Position numbers and translations under genes: made by a program
Notes under the pieces: model-generated
Database searches by the model: none
What the model saw: the letters and a program-made list of their open reading frames with translations, nothing else
What the model was told of the DNA's origin: nothing
Shown here: positions 19,940-30,650 of the stretch, piece by piece
How the letters are laid out: each line of letters starts with the position of its first letter
Position numbering within the stretch: position 1 is the stretch's first letter
NCBI GenBank assembly: GCA_037176905.1
Contig: JBBBWG010028500.1
Span: 1 to 53,362 of the forward strand
DNA from: Azolla pinnata
Taxonomy: Eukaryota; Streptophyta; Polypodiopsida; Salviniales; Salviniaceae
Length of the DNA: 53,362 bases
Direction of reading: 5' to 3'

Positions 19940-22213
19940 ATGGATATGAGCATCCATCAATGGAAGCAATGCTTACCACTCTTGGAGCTACTCAAGGCTT
20001 GCATCCAAAAGAAGGACCTTCGTAGAGGATCTCGGCTACATGATCACATTCTCAGTAGGGGATTGCATAAAAAGAATCGTCATGTGGCCAGCAGCTTGAT
20101 TCACATGAATGCCAAATGCGGCGCCCTAGTGAAAGCTCGGCAAGTGCTCGAAGACCTTTCAGATCGGGATGTGGTCTCCTGGTCCGCTTTGATTGCAGGG
20201 TATGCCCATCACTGTCGAGGCCATGATGCTCTAGATTGTTTCTCTCAGATGCAACGAGAAGGCATACCTCCGAATGCTATCACATTCATTTCGATTCTTA
20301 AGGCTTGTGGTGGCATAGGGGCCATCGACAAGGGCAAACAAATTCATGACGAGATTGCACGGAAAGGATTGTTGACCAAAAACATTGTTCTTGGAAACGC
20401 CTTGGTGGACATGTATGCCAAATGTGGCTTTCTCGCGAAAGCACAAGATGTGTTCAATGAGCTCCCTGCCCGAAATGTCATCACTTGGAACACGCTTATC
20501 TCAGGTTATACCCAGCAGGAGCAACCCCAACAGGCATTCGATTGTTTCACTTGTATGCAAAGAGAAGGGATCTCCCCTAGTGAGGCTACCTATGCTTGCA
20601 TCCTGAAGGTATGTGGAAGCATAGGAGCCATAGACAAAGGCATACAGATTCATGATGAGCTTATCAGTAAGGGAATTCTGTTGAATAATGTTCTCGGAAA
20701 TGCGCTGGTCAATATGTATGCCAAATGTGGCTTCCTTTCAAGAGCCCAGCAAGTACATGATGAACTTGCAATTCGAGATGTCATCTCTTGGAATGCTTTA
20801 ATGACAGGATACAATCAAGAGGGAAATGGCCATGCATCACTGGCATGTTTCGAAGCAATGGAAAGAGAGGGTGTTACTCCAAATGAAGTCACCTTCATTT
20901 GTGCTCTGAAATCTTGTGGCACAATTCGAGCTGTTGAAACGGGTGAAACAATCCATGAAGACATTGTCAATAGAGGTTTGTTGGAGAAACACATCACGAT
21001 TGGCAATGCTTTGGTGGACATGTATGCAAAATGTGGTGCACTTGAAAAAGCACAACAGGTGCTTCAAGTGCTTCCTGTTCGGGATATAGTTTCTTGGTCT
21101 GCTCTGATTTCAGGGTACACCCAAGCAGGGCAAGCTCATGAAGCACTTGACTGTTTCTCACGGATGCAAAAAGAGGGCCTCGCTCCCAACGAGGTCACCT
21201 TTGTTTGTGTCCTCAAAGCATGTGGCAACATACAGGCCCTTAGTGAGGGCAAACATGCCCATGATGAGATCGTTGGCAGGGGTTTATTGAAGGAAAACGT
21301 GATGCTAGGAAATGCGTTGGTGGATATGTATGTCCAATGTGGTGAGCTCGCAAATGCCCATCAAGTGGTAGAAGTGGGGCTTGAGGTCCGGAATGTAGTG
21401 TCTTGGAATGTACTTATAGCAGGGTATGCCCAGGAGGAGCAAGGCCACAAAGCACTCACGTGCTTCACATCGATGCAAAGGGAGGGCCTCATTCCGAACG
21501 CGGTCACATTCGCTTGCATCCTGAAAGCCTGTGGTAGCATAGGAGCTGTTGACAAAGGAAAACAGATCCATAATATTATCATGGGTGCAGGATTGATGGA
21601 TGAAAACATTGTGCTTGGCACTGCTTTGATGGACATGTATGTGAAGTGTGGAGTGCTTTCCAGAGCGCGACAAGTCCTCGAAGGGCTTCCACTTCGGAAT
21701 GTTGTCTCCTGGAGTGCACTTATCTCAGGGTATGCCTTAGCAGGGCGCTTTCGTGAAGCGATGGATTGCTTTGAACAGATGGAAAGAGAAGGTCTGCCTC
21801 CGAATGAGACGACCTTCCTATGTCTACTCAATGCGCTTAGTCACTCAGGGAGGTCAAATGAGGCTGAAATATATTACGAGATTATGAAGAAAGCATATGG
21901 GATAGCCCCCAAGGCGGAGCACAATACTTGCATGGTGCTCGCTTTTGGATTATCAGGGCAGTTCGACAAGGCAATCTCAGTTATTATGTCGATGCCTTAC
22001 TCGGGGGATGCATCACTGTGGGTTGCGTTGTTAAGTACTTGCAGAAGATGGGGTAATGTAACGCTTGGGAAATTGGCATTCGATCAGGTGATACGGCTCG
22101 ATGATCAGATTGCAGCATCGTACACACTCATGGCTGACATTTTTGGCAATGTCAGCTTACACGAGGATGCACAAAAGATAGAGGACATGAGAGTAAACAG
22201 ATTGTGGTGGTGA
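19940..22213 (+). CDS. PLS-class PPR protein C (E-type, no DYW), intronless
   Basis: Predicted organellar RNA-binding protein of 757 residues, starting MDMSIHQWKQCLPLLELLKA. The N-terminus is only about 30 residues before the repeats (CIQKKDLRRGSRLHDHILS), with no evident presequence. It has six P-L-S triplets, with S motifs LIHMNAKCG, LVDMYAKCG, LVNMYAKCG, LVDMYAKCG, LVDMYVQCG and LMDMYVKCG. E1/E2-type motifs follow (EHNTCMVLAFGLSGQF, WVALLSTCRRWGNVTLG, AASYTLMADIF) and end at VNRLWW without DYW. Uniform MQREG and KACGSIGAIDKGKQIH strings link it closely to its neighbours, consistent with local tandem duplication. Confidence 0.93.
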   Translation: MDMSIHQWKQCLPLLELLKACIQKKDLRRGSRLHDHILSRGLHKKNRHVASSLIHMNAKCGALVKARQVLEDLSDRDVVSWSALIAGYAHHCRGHDALDCFSQMQREGIPPNAITFISILKACGGIGAIDKGKQIHDEIARKGLLTKNIVLGNALVDMYAKCGFLAKAQDVFNELPARNVITWNTLISGYTQQEQPQQAFDCFTCMQREGISPSEATYACILKVCGSIGAIDKGIQIHDELISKGILLNNVLGNALVNMYAKCGFLSRAQQVHDELAIRDVISWNALMTGYNQEGNGHASLACFEAMEREGVTPNEVTFICALKSCGTIRAVETGETIHEDIVNRGLLEKHITIGNALVDMYAKCGALEKAQQVLQVLPVRDIVSWSALISGYTQAGQAHEALDCFSRMQKEGLAPNEVTFVCVLKACGNIQALSEGKHAHDEIVGRGLLKENVMLGNALVDMYVQCGELANAHQVVEVGLEVRNVVSWNVLIAGYAQEEQGHKALTCFTSMQREGLIPNAVTFACILKACGSIGAVDKGKQIHNIIMGAGLMDENIVLGTALMDMYVKCGVLSRARQVLEGLPLRNVVSWSALISGYALAGRFREAMDCFEQMEREGLPPNETTFLCLLNALSHSGRSNEAEIYYEIMKKAYGIAPKAEHNTCMVLAFGLSGQFDKAISVIMSMPYSGDASLWVALLSTCRRWGNVTLGKLAFDQVIRLDDQIAASYTLMADIFGNVSLHEDAQKIEDMRVNRLWW

Positions 22214-22255
22214 GAAATGCTTGGTTGTCAACTGAATCGCTAATGCAGGCACAAA

Positions 22256-22271
22256 GGTGTGTGTGTGTGTG
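22256..22271. repeat. (GT)n microsatellite
   Basis: Short GT run in the 3' flank of PPR gene C. Confidence 0.7.
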
Positions 22272-22379
22272 TAATAAATGTAAAAAGCTTTTCCTTCCGA
22301 AAGGAGAATGAATCATCTAGGGGGAATGAGCCCTTAAGGGAAACATCCCAATACATACTCTTGTGTATGAAAGAGGCAC

Positions 22380-22860
22380 AAGGATAGGAAACACTGGGAA
22401 ACACCCAAAATAAATATGTTTTCAGTTTTTCTGGTTGGAATGACACTGGGAAATAAATACCACAAATTATGTGTGTTCCATTTCAAATCTACTTGGAAAC
22501 TCCAGAAAATGCCCCAGATAATGTGTTCTCATTTTTTCTGGTCAGGAACACTGGGAAATACCCCGATGATTCGTTTTCAGTTTTTTCTGGTTGGAAACTC
22601 TCGAAAATACCCCAAATGTGGCAGCTCTTCTGGTTGGAAACGCTGTAAAAATACTCCAAAGGTTTTTGGTCGGAATCACTGGGAAATGCATTTTCGAGGT
22701 TGAAATACTCCAAGTAATGTGTCGTCAGTTTTTCTGGTTGGAAACATACCCCAGATAATGTGATAGAGTCTTTTTCTGGTCGGAAACAAATGAAATGCCC
22801 CAAATAAAACGTGTTGCTAGTTTTTTTCTGGTTGAGAACTTTGGAGACTCTATTTTGGTG
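22380..22860. repeat. Degenerate tandem minisatellite
   Basis: At least eight imperfect copies of a unit built on TTTTTCTGGTTGGAAACAC, TGGGAAATACCCCA and AATGTGTT, spaced about 40-100 bp. Good copies lie near 22427, 22533, 22580, 22725 and 22770. It sits between PPR gene C and tRNA-Val and opens frames rich in FQPEK on the minus strand, which I read as non-coding. Confidence 0.75.
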
Positions 22861-23000
22861 GAAATCATTTCTGAAAGGTACAGAAAATACGTGAACCAAA
22901 CATATGATTTCTGAAAGTCTGCAACAAAATATTTTGCTGTAAAGCATGTGGTTCTTTATAATTTTGTCATGTTAAGAATTGTAGCAGCTCTGATCCCATT

Positions 23001-23074
23001 GTCTGGATGGTGTAGTTGGTTATCACGCTAGTCTCACACACTAGAGGTCTCCGGTTCGAGTCCGGGTTCAGACA
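23001..23074 (+). tRNA. tRNA-Val (anticodon CAC)
   Basis: 74-nt cloverleaf: acceptor GTCTGGA/TTCAGAC, D arm GTGT-AGTTGGTTA-TCAC, anticodon stem CTAGT/ACTAG around loop CTCACAC (anticodon CAC, reads GUG), T arm TCCGG-TTCGAGT-CCGGG, discriminator A. The B box GGTTCGAGTCC is canonical. A TTTT lies about 10 nt downstream as a likely RNA polymerase III terminator. Confidence 0.95.
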
Positions 23075-23941
23075 TGTATTTCCTTTTCAGTAACATGCCT
23101 TTTTATGCTTTTCTAATATGCAAATTGAGCTGTGCATTGCTTTTCAATGTGAAGTAGCGGCGTGGTCATGCACATGACAGACAATTGTTCCTGAAGCTTT
23201 TTGGGCGATGCTCGCAATACTCCTTTTCATACGAAAATTGATTTAGGGTTTAGCACCGTGTGGCGTGCATACACGCATTCCAAATCGAGCAACGTATTCA
23301 AATCAAGGTTTATTTGAATCTGTTGTCAATTTGTGATTCAACACAATGAGCATATATATGTGATGAATCAGCTTTAGCTTGTCCATAGACACATTCTGAT
23401 TCTTGCCCATGGTGCAGGCAGTGCAGGTACCTGCTAGGACCCGCTTGTTCCTTCATGGGTCCCATGCATCCCGACAAGTAGTAGACCTCCATCATAATCT
23501 CCAGCAGAATTGAGGAGGTTTGGAAATCTATTTTCAAAATTTATGCCAATTCGTACTTCCTTTTTGCACATTTTGCAGGCATGGCATGAGTACTAATCGT
23601 TAGGTGTGGGATGCCTGTTTTGGTGTTTCCAGCCTCCATCGTGGTTGTTCCCTTTTCTCCTGCAGATCAGGGAATTTTGGAATTTCATATTTTCAATAGC
23701 CATGGCAGCTCGGAATTGTGTTGGAAGCACCCATTTCATCTGATTGAGGAGATCGAGATCTGTGGACGCAATCGGTTCCAAGCATGGGCTAGAATCAGTT
23801 TCTTCACTGGGCCCAGGGCAATGGTTAAGCGATGTTGATGTTGTTTGGAATGCTTACAAAGATTCATAGCAACGAATTGGCATTTTCTGAAACTGTGATT
23901 CTGAATCAGATTGCATTACAAAGCCTTCCTTTGGCAGTGCC
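23075..23941. other. Intergenic between tRNA-Val and PPR gene D
   Basis: No recognised gene. A single TTTAGGGTTTAG telo-box-like motif lies at about 23243-23254. Confidence 0.45.
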
Positions 23942-25966
23942 ATGACATGTATAATCAGATCGCAAAACCCTAATCATGATCTGACCCTCGTGGACTTGCT
24001 CCGGATTTGTGCTAAGAAGAAAGATCTCCGCACTGGTATGCGATTGCACGCCCATGTCCTTCACAAGAGCTTGCTTTCCCCATGCCCTTATCTTGGCGGC
24101 AGCATTGTCTCCATGTATGCTGAATGTGGTGCTCTTGGTGAAGCCCGGCGAGTGCTCCAAGGCCTCCCCACCCGAGACACCGTCTCTTGGTCTGCATTGA
24201 TCTCAGGGTATGCCCGGCAAGGCCGCGGCCATGATGCATTGTTATGCTTTGAACACATGCAGAGAGAGGGATTCTCTCCGAATGAGGTTACGTTCACTTG
24301 TATCCTCAAGGCATGTGGGAGCATAGGGGCCATTGAGAGGGGTGAACAAATCCATGATGAGATCGCCAGTAGAGGTTTGCTAAACACGAATGCCGTGCTT
24401 GGCAATGCCTTGGTGGACATGTATGCCAAATGCGGTATGCTCGCCAAAGCTCAGCATGTGCTCGATGAACTTCCCGTTAGAAATGTCGTCTCTTGGTCGG
24501 CTTTGATTGCAGGGTATTCCCACCATGGCCAATCTCATGAAGCTTTCAGATGTTTTGAAAGGATGAAGAGGGAGGGTGTGTCTCCGAATGAGGTCACTTT
24601 TGCATGCATCTTAAAGGCTTCCGGTAGCATCGGCTCTGTCGAGAAGGGCAAAGAAATCCATGATGAAATCACTAGGAAAGGCCTCCTGCAGAAGAGCATG
24701 GTGCTCGGCAATGCTTTGGTCAACATGTATGCCAAATGTGGGAATCTTGAAAGAGCATCAGCAGTGCTCGAAGAGCTTTCGGATCGGAATGTGGTCTCAT
24801 GGAATGCTCTGATTGTTGGGTATGCACAACATGACCGAGGTCATGATGCACTGAACTGCTATGCACGAATGCGAAGGGAAGGCTTCTCTCCGAATGAGAT
24901 CACCTTCTCAACTGTTCTCAATGCTTGCGGCAAAATTGGAGCAGTTGATAAGGGAAAACAGATTCATGATGAGATTGCTGGTCGAGGCTTATTAGAGAAT
25001 AACAATGTCATTCTCGGTAATGCTTTGGTTGATATGTATGCTAAATGTGGCTTACTCTTCAAAGCTCGGCAAGTTCTTCAAGAACTTCCTTGCCGAAATG
25101 TAGCCACTTGGTCTGCATTGATCACAGGATACACTCGACATGAGCAAGGACATGAGGCACTTGATTGTTTCACACAGATGCAAAGGGAGGGCACCACTCC
25201 AAATGAGGTCACTTTTGCTTGCGTTCTGAAGGCATGTGGTAGCATCGGTGCTATTGACAAGGGGAAGGAGATTCACCGTCAGATTGTAAGCAGAGGCTTG
25301 TTGAGGAAACATATTGTGCTCGGCAATGCTTTGGTGGATATGTATGCTAGTTGTGGAGACTTAACAAGAGCAGAGCAAGTGCTACAAGAGCTTCCTGTTC
25401 GAGATATAGTTTCATGGTCATCGCTAGTTGCAGGCTATGCTCAACATGGAAATGTATGTGATGTTGTAAGTGCTTTAGACAAGATGGAGAGGCAGGATGG
25501 CCTCTTGCCAAATGAGGTAACATTCTTATCTATGCTAAGTGGATGTAGTCGCTCAGGGAAAGTAAAAGAGGCACAAATGTATTACGAGAGTATGAGTGCA
25601 AAGTATGGGATTACACCAAAATTAGAGCACCATACTTGCATGGTGGTTGTTTACGGATGGGTTGGCCTATTTGATAAGGTGATCTTGGTGATTGAAGCGA
25701 TGCCAACATCAGAATATTCTCCGTTTTGGATTGCACTCTTAGGATGTTGCCGAAAATGGGGTAAATTGAATCTTGCACAGCTGGCTTTCGATCAAGCGAT
25801 GAAAGTGGATGATAACCTCCCAGCAGTTTATGTTGTTATGGCTAATATTTATGCCGATGCAGGTATGGAAGCAGATGCGATTAAAATTGAAATGATGAGA
25901 AAGAAGAATGACGATTGGAAGAAACAGGCAGACTGTATATGCAGGCTCGGAAGCAGGGAGGGATAA
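23942..25966 (+). CDS. PLS-class PPR protein D (E-type, no DYW), intronless
   Basis: Predicted RNA-binding protein of 674 residues from the ATG at 23942 (MTCIIRSQNPNHDLTLVDLL). It has a lead-in RICAKKKDLRTGMRLH and five P-L-S triplets, with S motifs IVSMYAECG, LVDMYAKCG, LVNMYAKCG, LVDMYAKCG and LVDMYASCG. The E-type region has EHHTCMVVVYGWVG, WIALLGCCRKWGKLNLA and VYVVMANIYADAGMEADA. It ends WKKQADCICRLGSREG, with no DYW. The third-to-fourth triplet junction has a one-residue insertion (LLENNNVIL). The 3' end is repeated twice more downstream as gene debris (26103-26590). Confidence 0.93.
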   Translation: MTCIIRSQNPNHDLTLVDLLRICAKKKDLRTGMRLHAHVLHKSLLSPCPYLGGSIVSMYAECGALGEARRVLQGLPTRDTVSWSALISGYARQGRGHDALLCFEHMQREGFSPNEVTFTCILKACGSIGAIERGEQIHDEIASRGLLNTNAVLGNALVDMYAKCGMLAKAQHVLDELPVRNVVSWSALIAGYSHHGQSHEAFRCFERMKREGVSPNEVTFACILKASGSIGSVEKGKEIHDEITRKGLLQKSMVLGNALVNMYAKCGNLERASAVLEELSDRNVVSWNALIVGYAQHDRGHDALNCYARMRREGFSPNEITFSTVLNACGKIGAVDKGKQIHDEIAGRGLLENNNVILGNALVDMYAKCGLLFKARQVLQELPCRNVATWSALITGYTRHEQGHEALDCFTQMQREGTTPNEVTFACVLKACGSIGAIDKGKEIHRQIVSRGLLRKHIVLGNALVDMYASCGDLTRAEQVLQELPVRDIVSWSSLVAGYAQHGNVCDVVSALDKMERQDGLLPNEVTFLSMLSGCSRSGKVKEAQMYYESMSAKYGITPKLEHHTCMVVVYGWVGLFDKVILVIEAMPTSEYSPFWIALLGCCRKWGKLNLAQLAFDQAMKVDDNLPAVYVVMANIYADAGMEADAIKIEMMRKKNDDWKKQADCICRLGSREG

Positions 25967-26102
25967 AGGGCAGGGGCAATGCAAGTTGAAATATTTATTC
26001 GTTTCTTAAAGAAAATTTGCATATACTCATCAACAACTGAAGGATGGAAGAAAAATGCTTGGAAGGAAATTCCTCCTGATGATGGCTGGATGAATGGCTT
26101 GT

Positions 26103-26374
26103 GATCAAAGCAATGAAAGTGGTTACTATTTATGCCAATGCGGGTATGGAAGCAGATGCAATCAAAATTGAAGTGAGGAGCAAGAAGAATGCTGATTGGA
26201 AGAAATTGGCAGACTGTATATGTGGGCTGGGAAGAAGGGAGGATAAAAGGCAGGGGCAATGCATGTGGAAATATCTCAAAGAAAATCTGCATATACTACT
26301 CAACAACTGAAGGACAGATGAAAAAGGCTTGGATTGAAATTCCTCCAGGTGATGGTTTGTATGAGCGTCTTGTG
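26103..26374 (+). pseudogene. Tandem duplicate of the PPR gene D 3' end, copy 2
   Basis: Starts with GATCAAAGCAATGAAAGTGG, matching the gene D coding sequence at 25790. It still reads YANAGMEADAIKIE and DWKKLADCICGLG, then continues through the same 3' flank (GGGCAGGGGCAATGCA-type, CATATACT, CAACAACTGAAGGA). About 30 codons corresponding to the VDDNLPAVYVVMAN segment are deleted or collapsed. It has no PPR repeats of its own and is not expected to be a functional gene. Confidence 0.75.
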
Positions 26375-26590
26375 GATCAAGGCAATGAAAGTGGATGATG
26401 ACCTCACAGCAGCTTACGTTTCAAGGGTTTGTTTATTACTCGTGCTAATCAGGATATGAAAGAGGATGCTAGCAAGGTTCAAGAAAATAATGCTTGTAGG
26501 ACAACCGAAAATATTTGTTCATTTTCTCAAAGCAAATGTGCATATACAGTTGAAAGTATTAGAAAAATCCTTGGAAGGAAACTTGTCCTC
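26375..26590 (+). pseudogene. Tandem duplicate of the PPR gene D 3' end, copy 3 (decayed)
   Basis: Starts with GATCAAGGCAATGAAAGTGG and reads KVDDDLTAAYVS, parallel to KVDDNLPAVYVV of gene D, then diverges. Later blocks (AAATATTTGTTCATTTTCTCAAAG, TGTGCATATACA, CCTTGGAAGGAAA) still follow the order of the gene D 3' flank. More diverged than copy 2. Confidence 0.6.
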
Positions 26591-27758
26591 GTTGCCAAAC
26601 TTAGAAGGGCATTCCATTGCTTGTGCTCCTGGGGAAGTGTAATCCAGAGGGCACACGGGGATTATCCCAGCTCATGGACTTTCAGTTAACCATTACAGAG
26701 GTGACCGACCAAGATTTGGGACAAGGTCACACTTAGTATGCACTATTACTTTATTCTCACCAGATCAATAAAAGTTCATACAATATAAAATATCAATTAC
26801 TGCAGAGACTACACGTTCTCACTGGATCCGCAAGCTTTTTTCAATCCATGTTAGTATCCATGTACATTCTGTATTGTGCAATACATGGGTTACTTTACCC
26901 AGCAGCGTCTCATTCCACCATAGATGAGATCAGTGTTGTTATGATAGTACATTACCGTGATTAACTTCTTTTTGGTATTTTACACAAATAATTTGAATCG
27001 ACAAAAGGTGTTGATACATGAATTGATGTGATTTTTTGACCGGGGGATAATTAAGCAACAGCCGTTACTGTGATTCAAGCAATGAAATTTTGTAGTTCGT
27101 TGCTCTGCTTTGATTGAAATACTTGAACTAATTAACCCCACGAATTGTTATTTTTGCCTCACCAGCACAAATTCAGTGTTCATTGATAATTTCTGAAATA
27201 CCGTAGAGTAATTCCTAGGATTCGGATTTGTTCACGTGTATGTTGGATGGATTAAGCAAAGCTATGTCTGCGTGTGCAAGAGGAATCTAAGAGCAATGGA
27301 GAATCTTGGCAATTGAGTTTCATCATTCAATCACATAGACCAGGAAATATGGAAAGAAGAGGCTTCAGACTTCAAATGGGGTTGCTTCAAGATTGGATTG
27401 AGTAGCTATCATGAAGATTACAAGCTCGTCAGAAGGTTAGGAGATGATCCTTTCTGCAACACGAAGCTTCTTTCACTGCTCAGTACAAATCTATTATGAA
27501 ACAAGGACCCTCATAGAAGTCCCTATTGTTCCTTGCCTGCATCAAACCTTTTGATCCTTCCGCATTCATACCTTTGAGATGATTGTAGAGTAACATCTGA
27601 ACGTAAACATTGATCCGATCATAAGGGAGCGCTGCCCATCTGCTGTCATTTGTTGGATTCTTCTTCGTATTACCTTTTCCTGGTACTGAAGCTCGCTCCG
27701 AGCAAAGAAGTGCAGCATATCATTTTCTAACCATTAGAAAATGGTGATAACATTGTAG
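26591..27758. other. Intergenic between PPR genes D and E
   Basis: No recognised gene or RNA. It should hold the promoter of gene E. Confidence 0.45.
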
Positions 27759-30467
27759 ATGGAAATAAGAGCCTATGTAAGCATAGGTGATGGTCAATCC
27801 TCAGCATTTGGATATGGAAACTCTGATACAAGGTGCATGGAAGATGTTGCTTCCTTGGTTGAGCTACTTAAGGTTTGTGCTAAGAAGAAGGATCTCTGTA
27901 CTGGGTCTAGGATACATGTGCACATTGCCAACAGGGGATTGCATAAAAAGAGCCCTTATGTTGCCAGCAGCTTGATCCACATGTATGCCAAATGCGGTGT
28001 CCTTGCAAAAGCTCGGCAAGTGCTTGAGGACCTTCCAGCTCGAGATGTTGTTTCTTGGTCTGCATTGATCACAGGCTATGCCCATGAACATCAAGGCCAT
28101 GAAGCATTTGATTGCTACTGTCGGATGCGCAGGGAAGGTATCTATCCGAATAGGGTCACCTTCATTTCCATCTTGAAGGTTTGTAGCACAATAGGAGCTA
28201 TCGAGAAAGGTGAACAAATCCATGATGAAATTGTCAGATGTGGTTTGCTCGACAAAAACATCACTCTTGGCACTGCTCTGGTCAATATGTATGTCAAGTG
28301 TGGCTCGTTCACGAAAGCACGGCATGTGCTTGAAGATCTTCCTGTCAGGAACGGTTTTGTCTGGTCGGCATTACTCACGGGTTATGCACGAGAGGGCCGA
28401 GGTCACGAGGCACTCCTCTGTTTTGAAGAGATGCAAAAAGAAGGTCATCCCCTGGATTGGGTCACGTTTGCTTCTGTTGTGAAGGCTTGTGGTAGCATAG
28501 GAGCTATTGACAAGGGCAAAGAGATTCATGATGAGATTGTCAGAAGGGGATTGCTAGTGAAACATATTATGCTTGGGAATGCATTGGTGGATATGTATTG
28601 CAAATGCAGTATGATCGCAAAGGCACGACAAGTGCTCGAAGAGCTTCCTATCCGTAACGTTGTCACTTGGTCTACACTTATTTCAGGGTATATCCAAATG
28701 GGGCAAGCTCAAGAAGCCCTCAATTGTTTAGATAGGATGCAGAGGGAAGGCCAGCATCCAAATGACATTACCTTCATTTGCATATTGAAGGCTTGTGGCA
28801 GCATAGGAGATGTTGACAAGGGAGAACAAATTCATGATGCGATTCTAAATTTGGGCTTACTTGATAAAAACATTATACTGGGTAACGCCTTGATAAACAT
28901 GTATACCAAATGTGATGCTCTTGGAAAAGCTGAGCAAGTTCTTGAGAAGCTTCCAGTTAGAGATGTCGTCTCGTGGAACTCATTAATTGCAGGATATGTC
29001 CAAAAGAAACAATACCAAAAAGCACTTGGTTGTTTTTCATGGATGCAAAGAGATGGCCTGCTGCCTACAGAAATCACATTTGTTTGCATCTTAACCGCTT
29101 GTGGTAACTTACAGGCTGTCGATAAAGGAAAGCAAATTCACTTTGATATAATAAATAGGGGCATGCTAGAAAAGAACATCATACTTAGTAATGCTTTGGT
29201 GGATATGTATGTGAAGTGTGGGTTTCTTGAAAAAGCCCACGGAATGCTTGATAAGATCTCAGCTCGTGATGTGGTGACTTGGAATGCACTCATTGCTGGG
29301 TATGCCCACCATGAGAAAAATGAAAAAGTATTTGAATGTTTTGCACAAATGCAAAGGGAGGGCCTCGTTCCTGATGGAGTTACCTTCACTAGCATCTTGA
29401 AGGCTTGTGGTGGCATGGGGGCTATGGACGCGGGCAAACTGATTCATGATGAAGTTGTGAGTAGGGGGCTGATTAAGGAAAACATTGTGCTTGGCACTGC
29501 TTTGGTCGATATGTATGCAAAATGTGGTCTATTTGCAAAAGCACATCAAGTTCTTGAAGACCTTGATGTTCGAGACGTAGTCTCTTGGAGTGCACTGATT
29601 GCAGGGTGTGCCCAAGGGGGCCACGGCCATGAAGCACTGAACTGTTTTGTGCGGATGCAAAAGGAGGGAATTGCTCCGAACGAGGTGACCTTTACCAGCG
29701 TATTGCAGGCATGTGGAAGCATCGGTGCCATTGATGAAGGCAAGCAAATTCATGAGAGCCTCATCAGCAAAGGTTTAATAGGAAGAAATGCTTTGCTTAG
29801 TGTTTCCTTGATAGATATGTATGTGAATTGTGGTGCAATTGAAAGGGCAAGGGAAGTGGTAGACAAGCTTGTTGTTCGAGATACGATATCTTGGTCGGCT
29901 CTTATTTGTGGGTATGCCAAGAAGGGGCATTTTAGTGAAGCACTTCTCTGTTTTAAACAGATGGAGGAGGAAGGGATCTCTCCAAATGAAATAACCTTCG
30001 TTTGTGTATTGGCTGCATGTTGTCATTCTGGAAAATCGATTGAGGCTCAAAGTTATTATGAAAACATCAGCGCAAAATATGGGCTGACACCAACAACAGA
30101 GCACCATACTTGCATGGTGGCAATATTTGGAGTGTCTGGACAATTTGACAAGGCGATGTCTGTGATTCAGACGATGCCATCCTCTGGTGATCCTTCAGTA
30201 TGGCTCACATTATTGGCTTCTTGTAGAAAATGGGGAAATGTAGGGCTTGGAAGTCTAGCTTTTGATCAGATAATACAAATGGATAGTAAACTTCCAGCAG
30301 CTTTTGTCCTCATGGCGAGTGTTTTTGCAGTTGTTGGCATGCAGGAAGATGCAGAAAAGGTGCTATCTATGAGGAATGAGCTTTTCTTTGGAAGGAACCG
30401 CTCAAGTCAATCTCTGGTGAATTTGGCATCACTTGAAGATTGTAAAGTCATGAGCCATTATTTCTGA
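27759..30467 (+). CDS. PLS-class PPR protein E (E-type, no DYW), intronless
   Basis: Predicted RNA-binding protein of 902 residues. The N-terminus (MEIRAYVSIGDGQSSAFGYG, about 35 residues) precedes LVELLKVCAKKKDL; a second in-frame Met lies at residue 27. It has seven P-L-S triplets, with S motifs LIHMYAKCG, LVNMYVKCG, LVDMYCKCS, LINMYTKCD, LVDMYVKCG, LVDMYAKCG and LIDMYVNCG. The E-type region has EHHTCMVAIFGVSGQF, WLTLLASCRKWGNVGLG and AAFVLMASVFAVVGMQEDA. It ends in a divergent tail, VNLASLEDCKVMSHYF, without DYW. The last S motif has Val at the RNA-contact position 5 (ALLSVSLIDMY). It is convergent with PPR gene F. Confidence 0.94.
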   Translation: MEIRAYVSIGDGQSSAFGYGNSDTRCMEDVASLVELLKVCAKKKDLCTGSRIHVHIANRGLHKKSPYVASSLIHMYAKCGVLAKARQVLEDLPARDVVSWSALITGYAHEHQGHEAFDCYCRMRREGIYPNRVTFISILKVCSTIGAIEKGEQIHDEIVRCGLLDKNITLGTALVNMYVKCGSFTKARHVLEDLPVRNGFVWSALLTGYAREGRGHEALLCFEEMQKEGHPLDWVTFASVVKACGSIGAIDKGKEIHDEIVRRGLLVKHIMLGNALVDMYCKCSMIAKARQVLEELPIRNVVTWSTLISGYIQMGQAQEALNCLDRMQREGQHPNDITFICILKACGSIGDVDKGEQIHDAILNLGLLDKNIILGNALINMYTKCDALGKAEQVLEKLPVRDVVSWNSLIAGYVQKKQYQKALGCFSWMQRDGLLPTEITFVCILTACGNLQAVDKGKQIHFDIINRGMLEKNIILSNALVDMYVKCGFLEKAHGMLDKISARDVVTWNALIAGYAHHEKNEKVFECFAQMQREGLVPDGVTFTSILKACGGMGAMDAGKLIHDEVVSRGLIKENIVLGTALVDMYAKCGLFAKAHQVLEDLDVRDVVSWSALIAGCAQGGHGHEALNCFVRMQKEGIAPNEVTFTSVLQACGSIGAIDEGKQIHESLISKGLIGRNALLSVSLIDMYVNCGAIERAREVVDKLVVRDTISWSALICGYAKKGHFSEALLCFKQMEEEGISPNEITFVCVLAACCHSGKSIEAQSYYENISAKYGLTPTTEHHTCMVAIFGVSGQFDKAMSVIQTMPSSGDPSVWLTLLASCRKWGNVGLGSLAFDQIIQMDSKLPAAFVLMASVFAVVGMQEDAEKVLSMRNELFFGRNRSSQSLVNLASLEDCKVMSHYF

Positions 30468-30650
30468 CCTCTTCTAGTACATTATTGTGAGCACTATTTG
30501 AGTTTGACAAATAGAGAAATGCCATTATCTTTGAAGATGGAAGATATGCTTCAAACAATGATCTGCTGGTACTGCATGATCGAAATTCTGTAAGCTTTGG
30601 AAAAATATTTTCACAAAAGTGAGAAACAAAATGCTATTATCAAAATTTTC

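Noticed and set aside
22489..22947. 152-codon minus-strand frame
   Set aside because: Built from copies of the minisatellite unit (repeated FQPEK/NQKK); no gene-like features.
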